NCBI GenBank assembly: GCA_900119535.1
Contig: FPJT01000008.1
Coordinates: 124,001 to 188,000, forward strand
From: Ruminococcus sp. XPD3002
GTDB lineage: Bacteria > Bacillota > Clostridia > Oscillospirales > Ruminococcaceae
Direction: 5' to 3'
DNA length: 64,000 bases
Below, piece by piece: positions 25,490 to 33,932 of this stretch. Below the pieces are notes generated by a model. The model saw nothing but the letters and a program-made list of their open reading frames with translations. It was not told the origin of the DNA and made no database searches. Position numbers and translations under genes: made by a program. Positions within the stretch are counted from its first letter, which is position 1, and every line of letters starts with the position of its first letter.

Positions 25490-26557
25490 ATGACAAGATT
25501 TGATAGATTGTTTGAGGAGCTCCCCGAGTCAATTGACTGCGCTCTGATAACATCTGACGTAAACAGAAGATACTTTACGGGAATGAAATCATCGGACGGT
25601 ACTATTCTTGCTTTCCGTGAGAAGGCTTACCTGCTCATCGATTTCAGATACATCGAAAAAGCAAGAGATACAGTTACGTCCGCAGAGGTCATCGAGCAGA
25701 AGAAGCTCTATCATCAGATAGCTCAGCTCATCCGTGAACACGGTGCTGCAAATATGGCTATAGAAGCTCAGACAATGACAGTCAGCCAGCTGAGAAACTT
25801 CCGCAATATCCTTAAAGAAACGGAAATAATAGATACAGATGCCCTCAGCAATGCAATAAACAAGCTGAGAACAGTCAAGGACGAGGAGGAGATAGTGTGC
25901 ATCAGGAAGGCACAGGAAATAGCTGAAAAAGCCTTCGACCACATTCTCGGATTTATCAAGCCCGGTGTTACGGAAAGGGAGATAGCTCTCGAGCTTAACC
26001 GTGTGATGTTCAATTACGGTGCTGAGGATCTCTCCTTTGAGACTATCGCTCTTTCGGGACCGAATACATCAATGCCCCACGGAGTTCCTTCGGACAGAAA
26101 AGTGCAGGATGGCGAGTTCGTTCTTATGGACTACGGCGCAGTTTACAACGGCTATCACAGCGATATGACTCGTACAGTATGTGTGGGTGAACCTACCGAG
26201 AAAATGCGCAAGGTCTACGAGATAGTACTTGAAGCGCAGAACACAGCTATAAATGCGGCTCACGGCGGTATCACAGGCTGTGAGCTTGACAGGATAGCAC
26301 GTTCCATAATAGAGGACGCAGGTTACGGCGACTGCTTCGGACATTCACTCGGTCACGGAGTCGGTATGGAGATACACGAGAAGCCGAATGCTTCACCTAA
26401 TTACAGGCTCGAACTTGAAACGGGAGCTGTTGTAACCGTTGAGCCCGGCATATATATTGCAGGAGAATTCGGTGTCAGAATTGAGGATTTTGTCATTTTA
26501 ACTGAAAATAGCTGCGAAAATATGACAAAATGTGCTAAAAATCTCATTTCTTTATAA
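25490..26557 (+). CDS. Xaa-Pro aminopeptidase-like M24B metallopeptidase
   Basis: A 355-residue pita-bread peptidase. The N-terminal creatinase-like domain spans ~1-125. The catalytic domain has the metal ligands in VLMDYGAVYNGYHSDMTRTV, GHSLGHGVGMEIHEKP, VTVEPGIYI and FGVRIEDFVILT. The family removes N-terminal residues preceding proline. ATG 25490 with GAGGTG is the start. In Firmicutes a papA/pepP gene often precedes efp, as here; EF-P acts on polyproline stalls. Confidence 0.93.
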   Translation: MTRFDRLFEELPESIDCALITSDVNRRYFTGMKSSDGTILAFREKAYLLIDFRYIEKARDTVTSAEVIEQKKLYHQIAQLIREHGAANMAIEAQTMTVSQLRNFRNILKETEIIDTDALSNAINKLRTVKDEEEIVCIRKAQEIAEKAFDHILGFIKPGVTEREIALELNRVMFNYGAEDLSFETIALSGPNTSMPHGVPSDRKVQDGEFVLMDYGAVYNGYHSDMTRTVCVGEPTEKMRKVYEIVLEAQNTAINAAHGGITGCELDRIARSIIEDAGYGDCFGHSLGHGVGMEIHEKPNASPNYRLELETGAVVTVEPGIYIAGEFGVRIEDFVILTENSCENMTKCAKNLISL

Positions 26558-26574
26558 TAATGTTGCTTTAGGTA

Positions 26575-26603
26575 TTGCCAAAAAACGTTTTTTGTGGTAA
26601 AAT
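26575..26603 (+). promoter_or_regulatory. Promoter of efp
   Basis: TTGCCA (26575-26580) and TAAAAT (26598-26603) with 17-bp spacing precede efp by 40 bp. Transcription would start downstream of the in-frame ATG-like codons at 26575, confirming the start at 26644. Confidence 0.72.
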
Positions 26604-26643
26604 AAAGTATGTAATTTTTGAGAAAAATACGGAGGTATTTATA

Positions 26644-27201
26644 ATGATTTCAGCAGGAGATTTTAGAAACGGCGTTACTTTTGAGCTCGATGGACAGGTT
26701 GTTCAGGTAATCGAGTTCCAGCACGTAAAACCAGGTAAAGGCGCTGCTTTCGTTAGAACAAAGTATAAGAACGTTATCACAGGTTCAGTTGTTGAAACTT
26801 CTTTCAACCCAACAGCTAAGTTCCCAACAGCTTTCGTTGAGAGAAAGGATATGCAGTACAGCTACAACGACGGTGACCTTTACTACTTCATGGACCTTGA
26901 AACTTATGAGCAGGTTCCGATCAGTGCATCTATCCTCGGCGACAACTTCAAGTTCGTTAAGGAAGAGATGATCTGCAAGATCCTTTCATACAAGGGCACT
27001 GTTTTCGGTGTTGAGCCGCCAAACTTTGTTGAGCTCGTTGTAACACAGACAGATCCCGGCTTCAAGGGTGATACTGCTACTAACGCTACAAAGCCTGCAA
27101 CTCTTGAGACAGGCGCAGAGATCAAGGTTCCTCTCTTCATCGATGAGGGCGAAAAGATCCAGGTAGATACACGTACAGGCGAATACATGTCAAGAGCATG
27201 A
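26644..27201 (+). CDS. efp: Elongation factor P
   Basis: A 185-residue EF-P with the three-domain layout. It rescues ribosomes stalled at consecutive prolines. The tip loop of domain I is [12 protein letters not shown], with Lys32 in the position that is post-translationally modified in other species. Domains II and III are seen in [14 protein letters not shown] and [30 protein letters not shown] lies 8-9 nt before ATG 26644. The modification enzyme is not in the window. Confidence 0.97.
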   Translation: MISAGDFRNGVTFELDGQVVQVIEFQHVKPGKGAAFVRTKYKNVITGSVVETSFNPTAKFPTAFVERKDMQYSYNDGDLYYFMDLETYEQVPISASILGDNFKFVKEEMICKILSYKGTVFGVEPPNFVELVVTQTDPGFKGDTATNATKPATLETGAEIKVPLFIDEGEKIQVDTRTGEYMSRA

Positions 27202-27241
27202 TCTTGATTCATGCGGTCTTATAATGAGAGGAGGAGCTGTT

Positions 27242-27709
27242 ATGAAGCTTACTGAGAAAATGTCATATTTAAAGGGACTTATCGATGGTCTCGATATCGA
27301 TAATACTACCAAAGAGGGTAAGGCTCTGCTCCAGATGGCAGACATTCTTTCCGAAATGGTAATGTATGTTGACGATCTTCAGTCACAGGTAGACGAGCTT
27401 ACAGAGCTTTGCGATATCCTCGATCAGGATCTCGGTGAACTCGAGGACGATGTCTATGAGGACGTAGATTTCGACTGTGAAGAGTGCGACGGTTGTCCTG
27501 ATGATGACGACGACGATGATGATTTCGATGATGACGATGAGCTTTACGAAGTTACATGTCCTTCATGCGGCGACACTATCCTTCTTGACGAGGGTATGAT
27601 CGACGAGGGCTCAATCAATTGCCCTAACTGCAATGAACTCCTCGAGTTTGACTATGATGACCTCACTATCGAAGACTTTGAGGACATCAACGAAGATCAG
27701 GATAAGTAA
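27242..27709 (+). CDS. Acidic zinc-ribbon protein with CD1247-like N-terminal domain, unknown function
   Basis: A 155-residue protein. The N-terminus (KLTEKMSYLKGLIDGLDID to MADILSEMVMYVDDLQ) is a helical domain found in clostridial proteins related to C. difficile CD1247; I recall this from family knowledge. The middle has CEECDGC followed by a run of 8 Asp and further Asp/Glu. The C-terminal third is a four-cysteine zinc ribbon, CPSCGD...CPNCNE. The overall charge is strongly negative. It lies 40 nt after efp with GGAGGAG upstream, so it is probably co-transcribed with efp. No enzymatic motif is seen. Confidence 0.75.
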   Translation: MKLTEKMSYLKGLIDGLDIDNTTKEGKALLQMADILSEMVMYVDDLQSQVDELTELCDILDQDLGELEDDVYEDVDFDCEECDGCPDDDDDDDDFDDDDELYEVTCPSCGDTILLDEGMIDEGSINCPNCNELLEFDYDDLTIEDFEDINEDQDK

Positions 27710-27781
27710 TAACTGATAAAATAAAAAAAATAAGATTTTTCTTGTTATAAATCCTTTTTGTTCAGCGAGTGTAGTTTATGA

Positions 27782-27860
27782 AACCGTTAGTAACGGTTCA
27801 CGGCTATGCCGAAGAGATTAAGGGTGGATGGAGACATTTGCTCTGTCCACTTATTTTTTT
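27782..27860 (+). promoter_or_regulatory. Structured leader with terminator hairpin, candidate riboregulator
   Basis: Three stems follow each other. AACCGTT/AACGGTT pair at 27782-27788 and 27792-27798, and CGGC/GCCG at 27801-27811. A 10-bp stem pairs 27824-27833 with 27841-27850 and is followed by TTATTTTTTT. The U-tract ends 2 nt before the AGGAGGG ribosome-binding site of the dockerin protein. A complete terminator between promoter and ribosome-binding site is the layout of attenuators and riboswitches. I could not match a known aptamer class. Confidence 0.6.
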
Positions 27861-27873
27861 AGGAGGGTTTATT

Positions 27874-28950
27874 ATGAAAACAAGAAGAAGCATATCGTTT
27901 GTAATGTCATTATGTCTTTTAGGTTCAGTTTTTTCTGCATCCTGTGTTTCGGCTTATGCAGTGGATGAAGTTACTGAAGCTGAAACTATCAGCACTGAAA
28001 CCGAAGTATCATTCCGGTATGACCGCAAGGAAGGACCTCTTTATTTTTCAGGCAATGATGTTGTTAAATGTGATCCCGAATACAGCGGAGAGGTAGTGAT
28101 CCCTCCTCTGCAGGACGAAAACAATATAGGTCATATCCTGGAAGATGCTTTTGACCGCTGTTATAACGTTACATCTGTAGTTATTCCCGATGGCTATATA
28201 GTGGATGAGAATGCTTACGGAACTATTGCCCGCGGTGATATAAAGCAGTTCTATCAGGAAGGTCCATTTTATTTCCGCTGTGACCTTGAACACGCAGTTC
28301 TTGTAAGATGTGCTGTCGACTATAGCGGAGACGTGGAGATACCTGCTTTTGTTCAGGGACTTCCTGTGACATTTGTATCGGGATTAGCTTTCAATGGCTG
28401 TGAGGATATAACATCCGTAACAGTTCCGTCAGGTGTCAGTGTAGGTCCAAATGCTTTTACAGGTATGGTACGTCTGGAAAAGCTGATATTTGAAGGCAGT
28501 TCATTTTCGTTCCTCGGTCTTGATTACGTTATGGGAAATACTATCCTGGATGATCTTATAATTGATTCACATTACTTTGTACCTCTTAAATTCGATGAAT
28601 ACAATGTGCCGGTCAATTGTACGGATAATCTCTCCTGCAGAGTAGGTATCCATAGGGGTTCCCGTGCAGATGAACTTCTGAATGACAGTGATTCAGGCTT
28701 TAAGCTCGGATATACGGAGTTATATTACCTCGAAGATGAAGCCGAGAACTTTGAAGCAGGGGATGTAAATATGGATTCAAAGGTTTCCATTGCAGATTCT
28801 GTTGCGATAATGAATTATATAACCAATTCAGAGAAGCACGGACTTACCGAAGCTCAGCAGAAGCTTGCAGATGTTGTCGGTTCGGGTGACGGAATAACCG
28901 CAGTTGACGCTCTCGAGATACAGAGACGAGGTACAGAGGCATCTCTGTAA
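27874..28950 (+). CDS. Secreted BspA-like protein with C-terminal dockerin
   Basis: A 358-residue exported protein. The signal peptide is MKTRRSISFVMSLCLLGSVF to about SAYA. Residues ~50-270 contain repeated units such as VVIPPLQDENNIGHILEDAF, VTSVVIPDGYIVDENAYG and ITSVTVPSGVSVGPNAFTG, the pattern of leucine-rich repeat 5 (BspA) domains. The last ~65 residues form a two-repeat dockerin: GDVNMDSKVSIADSVAIMNY and ADVVGSGDGITAVDALEIQ. Dockerins bind cohesins on a scaffoldin or the cell surface. The start ATG 27874 follows AGGAGGG, and the in-frame ATG at 27778 lies in the leader hairpins. Carbohydrate or host-surface binding is possible but not shown. Confidence 0.85.
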   Translation: MKTRRSISFVMSLCLLGSVFSASCVSAYAVDEVTEAETISTETEVSFRYDRKEGPLYFSGNDVVKCDPEYSGEVVIPPLQDENNIGHILEDAFDRCYNVTSVVIPDGYIVDENAYGTIARGDIKQFYQEGPFYFRCDLEHAVLVRCAVDYSGDVEIPAFVQGLPVTFVSGLAFNGCEDITSVTVPSGVSVGPNAFTGMVRLEKLIFEGSSFSFLGLDYVMGNTILDDLIIDSHYFVPLKFDEYNVPVNCTDNLSCRVGIHRGSRADELLNDSDSGFKLGYTELYYLEDEAENFEAGDVNMDSKVSIADSVAIMNYITNSEKHGLTEAQQKLADVVGSGDGITAVDALEIQRRGTEASL

Positions 28951-28992
28951 ACTAAAGTTCATACGTACAGAGTAATTTTCTGATGTGACATT

Positions 28993-29043
28993 CAGACGGA
29001 TATTGCCGATAAAATTTTTTATCGGTCTTATCCGTCTGTTTTA
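28993..29043 (+). terminator. Two-tier intrinsic terminator after the dockerin protein
   Basis: The outer stem CAGACGGAT/ATCCGTCTG (28993-29001 and 29030-29038) encloses an inner stem CCGAT/ATCGG, followed by TTTTATTT. It separates the dockerin gene from the yolD-like gene. Confidence 0.85.
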
Positions 29044-29061
29044 TTTGAAAGCGAGGAAGTT

Positions 29062-29475
29062 ATGGGCAATTATGATGATATTATCGACCTTCCGCATCAT
29101 GTATCCTCTACCCGTCCTCAGATGCCGAGGTATAAACGTGCGGCTCAGTTTGCACCATTTGCCGCTCTGAAAGGTTATGAGGAAAAGATAGCTGAAGTTC
29201 AGCGACTCACTGAGCCAAAACGTGAACCTGATGAGGACCGTATCAATAAGATCAATACCACGCTCAGGTTCCTGAATGACCATGCATCGGAACAGCCTGA
29301 AACTACGGTTGTTTATTTTATCCCTGATGAGAAAAAATCAGGAGGATGCTACACAGAGGTTAAAGGTAGTTTTCTCAGAATAGACGAGTATAAAAAGCAA
29401 GTGATCCTTGTAAGCGGAAAACAGATACCTATTGATGATATTTATGACATTTCAGTTGAGGGGGCGGAATTTTGA
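29062..29475 (+). CDS. YolD-like family protein
   Basis: A 137-residue protein starting MGNYDDIIDLPHHVSSTRPQ, with PRYKRAAQFAPFAALKGYEE, the hallmark of the YolD-like family. Members are usually encoded next to a Y-family DNA polymerase (UvrX/DinB), and are thought to be polymerase-associated small proteins. Here no polymerase gene is present; the next gene is a potassium channel that overlaps its stop by TTGA. The function is therefore uncertain. The start has GAGGAAG upstream. Confidence 0.8.
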   Translation: MGNYDDIIDLPHHVSSTRPQMPRYKRAAQFAPFAALKGYEEKIAEVQRLTEPKREPDEDRINKINTTLRFLNDHASEQPETTVVYFIPDEKKSGGCYTEVKGSFLRIDEYKKQVILVSGKQIPIDDIYDISVEGAEF

Positions 29476-30485
29476 CTCGTCAAAAGGAAAAGTCGTCACT
29501 TAGACGGCGTATTTTCGACATAATACAGATAGGCCAGAAAGAGGATATACCGAGCCGAGCTTTCGACTGGTTCATAGTTATCGTAATTATCCTCAATATC
29601 CTAACAATGTTTTTAGAGACCTTTGACGGACTTGCTCCATTCTACACGATAATGGAGGTCATCGAGTTTGTTACGATGATAATATTCTGCATAGAATATG
29701 TCCTGAGGATATGGACTGCCGATCTCTTATACCCCGAATTATCCAAAGGAAAAGCGGTTATACGCTTCCTTTTCAGCTTTGACGGTATAGTGGATCTGTT
29801 TACTATACTGCCTTTCTTCTATCTGTCAGGATTTATAGTTTTCAGGATGCTGAGAGTTGTAAGGATATTCCACCTTTTCAGAATAAATGCACAGTATGAT
29901 TCCTTCAATATCATAACTACGGTACTGTATGAAAAGCGCAATCAGATAGTATCGTCGGTATTCATAATTCTGATACTGATGATGGCTTCTTCACTGGGAA
30001 TGTACAACGTCGAGCACAACGCTCAGCCTGATGTCTTTAAAAACGCCTTTTCGGGCATATGGTGGAGCATGTCCACACTGCTTACAGTGGGATACGGTGA
30101 TATTTACCCCGTTACGGTACTCGGCAGGATAATGGCTATATTCATCGCTTTTCTCGGAGTCGGCGTGGTAGCTATCCCTACAGGTATCATCAGTGCGGGA
30201 TTTGTTGAGCAGTATTCCAAGAAGGCTCATTGTGACGCTAAACTCCACGATATAAATGAGATAGGCGAGATAAAAATAGGTAATGACAGCGAGTTTCTCG
30301 GACGTTCTGTTGAGGAGATACAGTATGAGTATGATATTCATGTCATAGTAGTTATGAGAAACGATCTTACTGTTATTGCAACCGATAATCTCATTGTTGC
30401 CAAGGGAGATATACTTGTAGTCAATTCTGAGAACATTAACAAGACTTCGCCGAGATCCCGCAGAAGACGAAGCGGAAAACGCTGA
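29472..30485 (+). CDS. Voltage-gated potassium channel with cytoplasmic TrkA-C (RCK) domain
   Basis: A 337-residue six-helix channel. S1-S3 span residues ~25-115. S4 is the arginine-rich FRMLRVVRIFHLFRI (~120-135), the voltage sensor. The pore loop holds the K+ filter TVGYGD near residue 205, and S6 follows (MAIFIAFLGVGVVAIPTGII). The cytoplasmic part resembles TrkA-C: EFLGRSVEEIQYEYDIHVIV and NLIVAKGDILVV. The C-terminus is basic. The start is TTG 29472, overlapping the yolD-like stop. It forms tetramers in the plasma membrane; ligand control through the TrkA-C domain is inferred. Confidence 0.92.
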   Translation: MTRQKEKSSLRRRIFDIIQIGQKEDIPSRAFDWFIVIVIILNILTMFLETFDGLAPFYTIMEVIEFVTMIIFCIEYVLRIWTADLLYPELSKGKAVIRFLFSFDGIVDLFTILPFFYLSGFIVFRMLRVVRIFHLFRINAQYDSFNIITTVLYEKRNQIVSSVFIILILMMASSLGMYNVEHNAQPDVFKNAFSGIWWSMSTLLTVGYGDIYPVTVLGRIMAIFIAFLGVGVVAIPTGIISAGFVEQYSKKAHCDAKLHDINEIGEIKIGNDSEFLGRSVEEIQYEYDIHVIVVMRNDLTVIATDNLIVAKGDILVVNSENINKTSPRSRRRRSGKR

Positions 30486-30496
30486 CATAAGAAATG

Positions 30497-30536
30497 AGGA
30501 CTGTGTGACATTTAGCTTGCACAGTCCTGTTTTTAT
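30497..30536 (+). terminator. Intrinsic terminator after the K+ channel gene
   Basis: AGGACTGTG (30497-30505) pairs with CACAGTCCT (30520-30528), followed by GTTTTTATT. Confidence 0.9.
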
Positions 30537-30552
30537 TTGCGGAAAGCTCCTT

Positions 30553-30581
30553 TTGACTTTTATGTCATATAATGGTATAAT
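30553..30581 (+). promoter_or_regulatory. Promoter of clpS-clpA-aat
   Basis: TTGACT (30553-30558) and TATAAT (30576-30581) with 17-bp spacing. Confidence 0.85.
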
Positions 30582-30629
30582 ATAAGATAACTCAGAGAAA
30601 AAACTCGATTATCAGAGGGAGATGAGAGT

Positions 30630-30929
30630 ATGTCTACACAGGGTGCTGCAAAGGAACGTACAGAAAACAGAGTTAAAGAACCAAAGCAGTATAATGTTAT
30701 AATGATAAATGATGATTTTACAACTATGGAATTCGTGGTTGATGTGCTGGTGACTATTTTCCACAAGGATGAGGTGACTGCACAGGCTATAATGATGAAC
30801 GTACATAAAAACGGACAGGCAGTTGTCGGAAAATACCCGTATGATATGGCTGCAACAAGAGTCAAAAAAGCACTTACACGGGCTAAGGAAGAAGGATTCC
30901 CTTTCAGAATGGTCATAGAGGAGGCGTAA
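30630..30929 (+). CDS. clpS: ATP-dependent Clp protease adaptor ClpS
   Basis: A 99-residue N-recognin. After a flexible N-terminus come PKQYNVIMINDDFTTMEFVV, with the D-D-x-T-x-x-E core that binds N-terminal Leu/Phe/Tyr/Trp of substrates. AQAIMMNVHKNGQAVVG and PFRMVIEEA complete the fold. It hands N-degron proteins to ClpA. The gene is one base from clpA and in a transcript with aat, which makes the degrons. Confidence 0.95.
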   Translation: MSTQGAAKERTENRVKEPKQYNVIMINDDFTTMEFVVDVLVTIFHKDEVTAQAIMMNVHKNGQAVVGKYPYDMAATRVKKALTRAKEEGFPFRMVIEEA

Positions 30930-30930
30930 T

Positions 30931-33174
30931 ATGAATTTCTCAGAGGAAACAAGCAATATTATCTATCAGGCGATAGAATATTCGCATGAAAAAGGGTATG
31001 AGTATGTAACTCCCGAGATACTGCTTCTTATGATACTTGATAACGGGATCTTTTCAGAAGCTTTTGAAAACTGTGGAGGAAGTACGGAGATGCTTCGTGA
31101 CTATCTTAAGGAGTATGCTGAGGAGTACATCGACAGAGCTGATACTGAAAAGCCTGAGTTTTCAGACGGTGTAAATGCGCTTCTCAATATTGCCGCAAGG
31201 AGCGCATACAACAGCGGAAGCAAGGAAGTCTGCCTGAGACATCTGATTCACGGACTCTGGCAGCTTGATGACTGTTATGCGGTTTATTTCATTGAAAAGC
31301 AGGGGATATCGGAAGCCGACCTTCTGCAGGAAATGGCAGTAACTGAGGAAGTCCTGAGCGAGATAGGGGAGAAATCCAAGAGTGAAGATTCAGATGACGC
31401 TCAGAGCGGCTGGAAGCTTTACGCACCTTGCCTTAACGAGACTCTTACCGATGTGAACCCACTTATCGGACGTCAGGCAGAGCTGGACCGTACAATACAG
31501 ATACTTTGCCGAAAGGACAAGAACAATCCGCTTCATATTGGTGAACCGGGAGTGGGAAAAACTGCGCTGACATACGGACTTGTACAGCTTATCCGTAAAG
31601 GTGAGATTCCCGAACCGCTGAAAGATGCAAAGGTATTTGCTCTTGACCTTGGCGGAATGCTTGCAGGTACACAGTACCGCGGCGATTTTGAAAAGCGTTT
31701 CAAGAAGGTTCTTGCAGAGATAGGTAAGGAGCAGAGTCCCATAATATATATCGATGAGATACATAACCTGTCAGGTGCAGGCGCAGTGGGAGAGGGTTCG
31801 TTCGATGCCTCGAATATGCTGAAACCTTATCTTTCTGACGGCAAAATACGTTTCATAGGTGCAACTACCTTCGAGGAGTATAAAAAGTATTTCGAGAAGA
31901 ACAAAAGCCTTGTGCGCCGTTTTCAGAACGTCGAGATAAAAGAACCTGATGAGGAAGAAACTATAAAGATACTTGAGGGACTGAAAAGCAAATACGAGAA
32001 GTTTCACAAAGTCAGGTATTCAAGAGGAGTTCTGGAATATGCCGTGCATATGAGCGCAAAGTATATCAACGAGCGCTGTCTGCCTGATAAAGCCATCGAC
32101 CTCATAGACGAGGCAGGTGCTTACCGTAAGCTTCATCCTTCCGAAAAGAAGACAAATACAGTGGATAAGGCAGTAATAAATGAGGTCCTTACAACTATCT
32201 GCCGTGTCCCTGTCGAGACAGTTTCGACTGATGACATATCGGGACTTGCAGGACTTGAAAAACGTCTTAAGAAGCGCATTTTCGGTCAGGATGAGGCTAT
32301 AGACCAGGTAGTTAATGCAGTTAAGTTCTCAAAGGCAGGACTCATCGAAGAGAACAAACCTCTTGCAAGTCTGCTTTTCGTAGGTCCTACCGGTGTAGGA
32401 AAGACCGAGATAGCTAAAAGCCTTGCGGACGAGCTTGGAGTTAAACTCATACGATTTGATATGAGTGAATACGGTGAAAAACATGCAGTTGCAAAGCTTA
32501 TCGGTTCGCCTGCGGGATACGTTGGTTACGAGGACGGCGGACTTCTCACTGAAGCCATAAGAAAGACTCCTTCCGCCGTACTTCTTCTTGACGAAATAGA
32601 GAAAGCTAACAGTGATATATATAACATTCTGCTTCAGGTCATGGACTACGCCACACTTACAGATAATCAGGGCAGAAAAGCGGATTTCCGCAATGTGGTT
32701 GTCATAATGACTTCAAATGCAGGTGCGGACCGTATCGGCAAGAGTACTATAGGTTTTCAGAGTTCGGACCTTAATGCAAGTGTCATTTCCGAAGCTGTTA
32801 AACAGACATTTCAGCCTGAATTCCGAAACAGGCTCAATAAGATAGTTGTCTTCAACAGCATGGATGATAAAATGGCACAGCTTATAGTGGATAAGAAACT
32901 CAGTGAACTTGCAGTGCAGTTATCCGCAAAGAAGATATTGTTCAATGCAGACAAAAATGCCCGCACACTTGTACAGAGCAAGGGAATCAGTCAGGAATTC
33001 GGTGCAAGAGAAGTGGACCGTGTTATAAGAAACGAGATAAAGCCGCTTTTCGTGGACGAGATACTCTTTGGCAGTCTTAAAAACGGCGGAAGCCTTACTC
33101 TGTCCGCAGCTGACGGCAGCTTTACCATAAAGGCAGGCAGAAAGAGGGAGAAAAATGGCGGTATACAAACTTGA
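30931..33174 (+). CDS. clpA: ATP-dependent Clp protease ATP-binding subunit ClpA
   Basis: A 747-residue AAA+ unfoldase with two ATPase modules. A ClpN repeat domain occupies ~1-145. Module 1 has GEPGVGKTALTYGL near 205 and DEIHNLSGAGAVG. Module 2 has GPTGVGKTEIAKSL near 485, LLLDEIEKA and the ClpP-docking tripeptide in KSTIGFQSSD. There is no ClpB/ClpC-type middle coiled coil, so ClpA fits better than ClpC. It feeds substrates to ClpP, which is not in the window. It lies between clpS and aat and overlaps aat by 20 nt. Confidence 0.94.
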   Translation: MNFSEETSNIIYQAIEYSHEKGYEYVTPEILLLMILDNGIFSEAFENCGGSTEMLRDYLKEYAEEYIDRADTEKPEFSDGVNALLNIAARSAYNSGSKEVCLRHLIHGLWQLDDCYAVYFIEKQGISEADLLQEMAVTEEVLSEIGEKSKSEDSDDAQSGWKLYAPCLNETLTDVNPLIGRQAELDRTIQILCRKDKNNPLHIGEPGVGKTALTYGLVQLIRKGEIPEPLKDAKVFALDLGGMLAGTQYRGDFEKRFKKVLAEIGKEQSPIIYIDEIHNLSGAGAVGEGSFDASNMLKPYLSDGKIRFIGATTFEEYKKYFEKNKSLVRRFQNVEIKEPDEEETIKILEGLKSKYEKFHKVRYSRGVLEYAVHMSAKYINERCLPDKAIDLIDEAGAYRKLHPSEKKTNTVDKAVINEVLTTICRVPVETVSTDDISGLAGLEKRLKKRIFGQDEAIDQVVNAVKFSKAGLIEENKPLASLLFVGPTGVGKTEIAKSLADELGVKLIRFDMSEYGEKHAVAKLIGSPAGYVGYEDGGLLTEAIRKTPSAVLLLDEIEKANSDIYNILLQVMDYATLTDNQGRKADFRNVVVIMTSNAGADRIGKSTIGFQSSDLNASVISEAVKQTFQPEFRNRLNKIVVFNSMDDKMAQLIVDKKLSELAVQLSAKKILFNADKNARTLVQSKGISQEFGAREVDRVIRNEIKPLFVDEILFGSLKNGGSLTLSAADGSFTIKAGRKREKNGGIQT

Positions 33175-33817
33175 CGATGTTGTATGGTTCCCGAAACCCG
33201 AGCTTGCCGACGAGGACGGACTTCTTGCAGTAGGCGGTGATCTTTCTGTTGAGAGACTGGTGCTGGCATACAGCAATGGTATATTCCCGTGGTACAATCC
33301 CGACCAGCCGATACTTTGGTGGTGTCCCCACAGGCGTTTCATAATCCGACCTGACTGTATACACGTTTCAAAGTCAATGAAGAAGTTCATGCGACAGCAT
33401 GACACCGCTATACAGCTCAACCGTGATTTTGCGGACACTATCCACAGATGCCGAATGAAAAGGGAATTCAAAGAAGGTACATGGATAACTGATGACATGG
33501 AGGAAGCATACTGTCGGCTTCACAGCTACGGACTTGCAGTAAGCGTAGAATCCTATATCGACGGAGAACTTGCAGGAGGACTTTACGGAGTTTGCATAGG
33601 AAAGTGCTTTTTTGGAGAGAGTATGTTCTCGGATATGGAGAACGGCTCTAAGATCGCACTGATCCTCCTTGCAGAGCTTCTTGAACAGAACGATTTTACC
33701 ATGATAGACTGTCAGTTCCATACCGATCATCTTGAAAGCATGGGCGGTGAATATGTCAGCTGGGAGGAGTACCGAAAGCTCCTTGATATCGGTATAAACT
33801 CATCGGACAGCGAGTAA
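33155..33817 (+). CDS. aat: Leucyl/phenylalanyl-tRNA-protein transferase
   Basis: A 220-residue Aat. It opens VYKLDDVVWFPKPELADEDG and carries LLAVGGDLSVERLVLAYSNGIFPWYNPDQPILWWCPHRR, GTWITDDMEEAYCRLH, GGLYGVCIGKCFFGESMFS and DCQFHTDHLESMGG, all family signatures. It adds Leu or Phe to N-terminal Arg/Lys of proteins, creating primary destabilising residues for ClpS. It overlaps the clpA end and has GAGGGAG before the ATG. Aat is common in Proteobacteria and uncommon in Firmicutes. Confidence 0.95.
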   Translation: MAVYKLDDVVWFPKPELADEDGLLAVGGDLSVERLVLAYSNGIFPWYNPDQPILWWCPHRRFIIRPDCIHVSKSMKKFMRQHDTAIQLNRDFADTIHRCRMKREFKEGTWITDDMEEAYCRLHSYGLAVSVESYIDGELAGGLYGVCIGKCFFGESMFSDMENGSKIALILLAELLEQNDFTMIDCQFHTDHLESMGGEYVSWEEYRKLLDIGINSSDSE

Positions 33818-33864
33818 GTTCTGGAACTAAACGCTGCGTTTGCATCGTGTGGAAAAAACGTTGA

Positions 33865-33893
33865 TTGACTCTTTCCGAGATGTGATATATAAT
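33865..33893 (+). promoter_or_regulatory. Promoter of the XRE regulator gene
   Basis: TTGACT (33865-33870) and TATAAT (33888-33893) with 17-bp spacing, 40 bp before the start. Confidence 0.82.
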
Positions 33894-33932
33894 GAAATTA
33901 CGGTACCGGAATAATTGCTAAGGAGAATACCT

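Noticed and set aside
27782-27860. Cyclic-di-GMP or preQ1 riboswitch in the dockerin leader
   Set aside because: The conserved bases of those aptamers as I know them are not present; only the terminator and small hairpins are clear.
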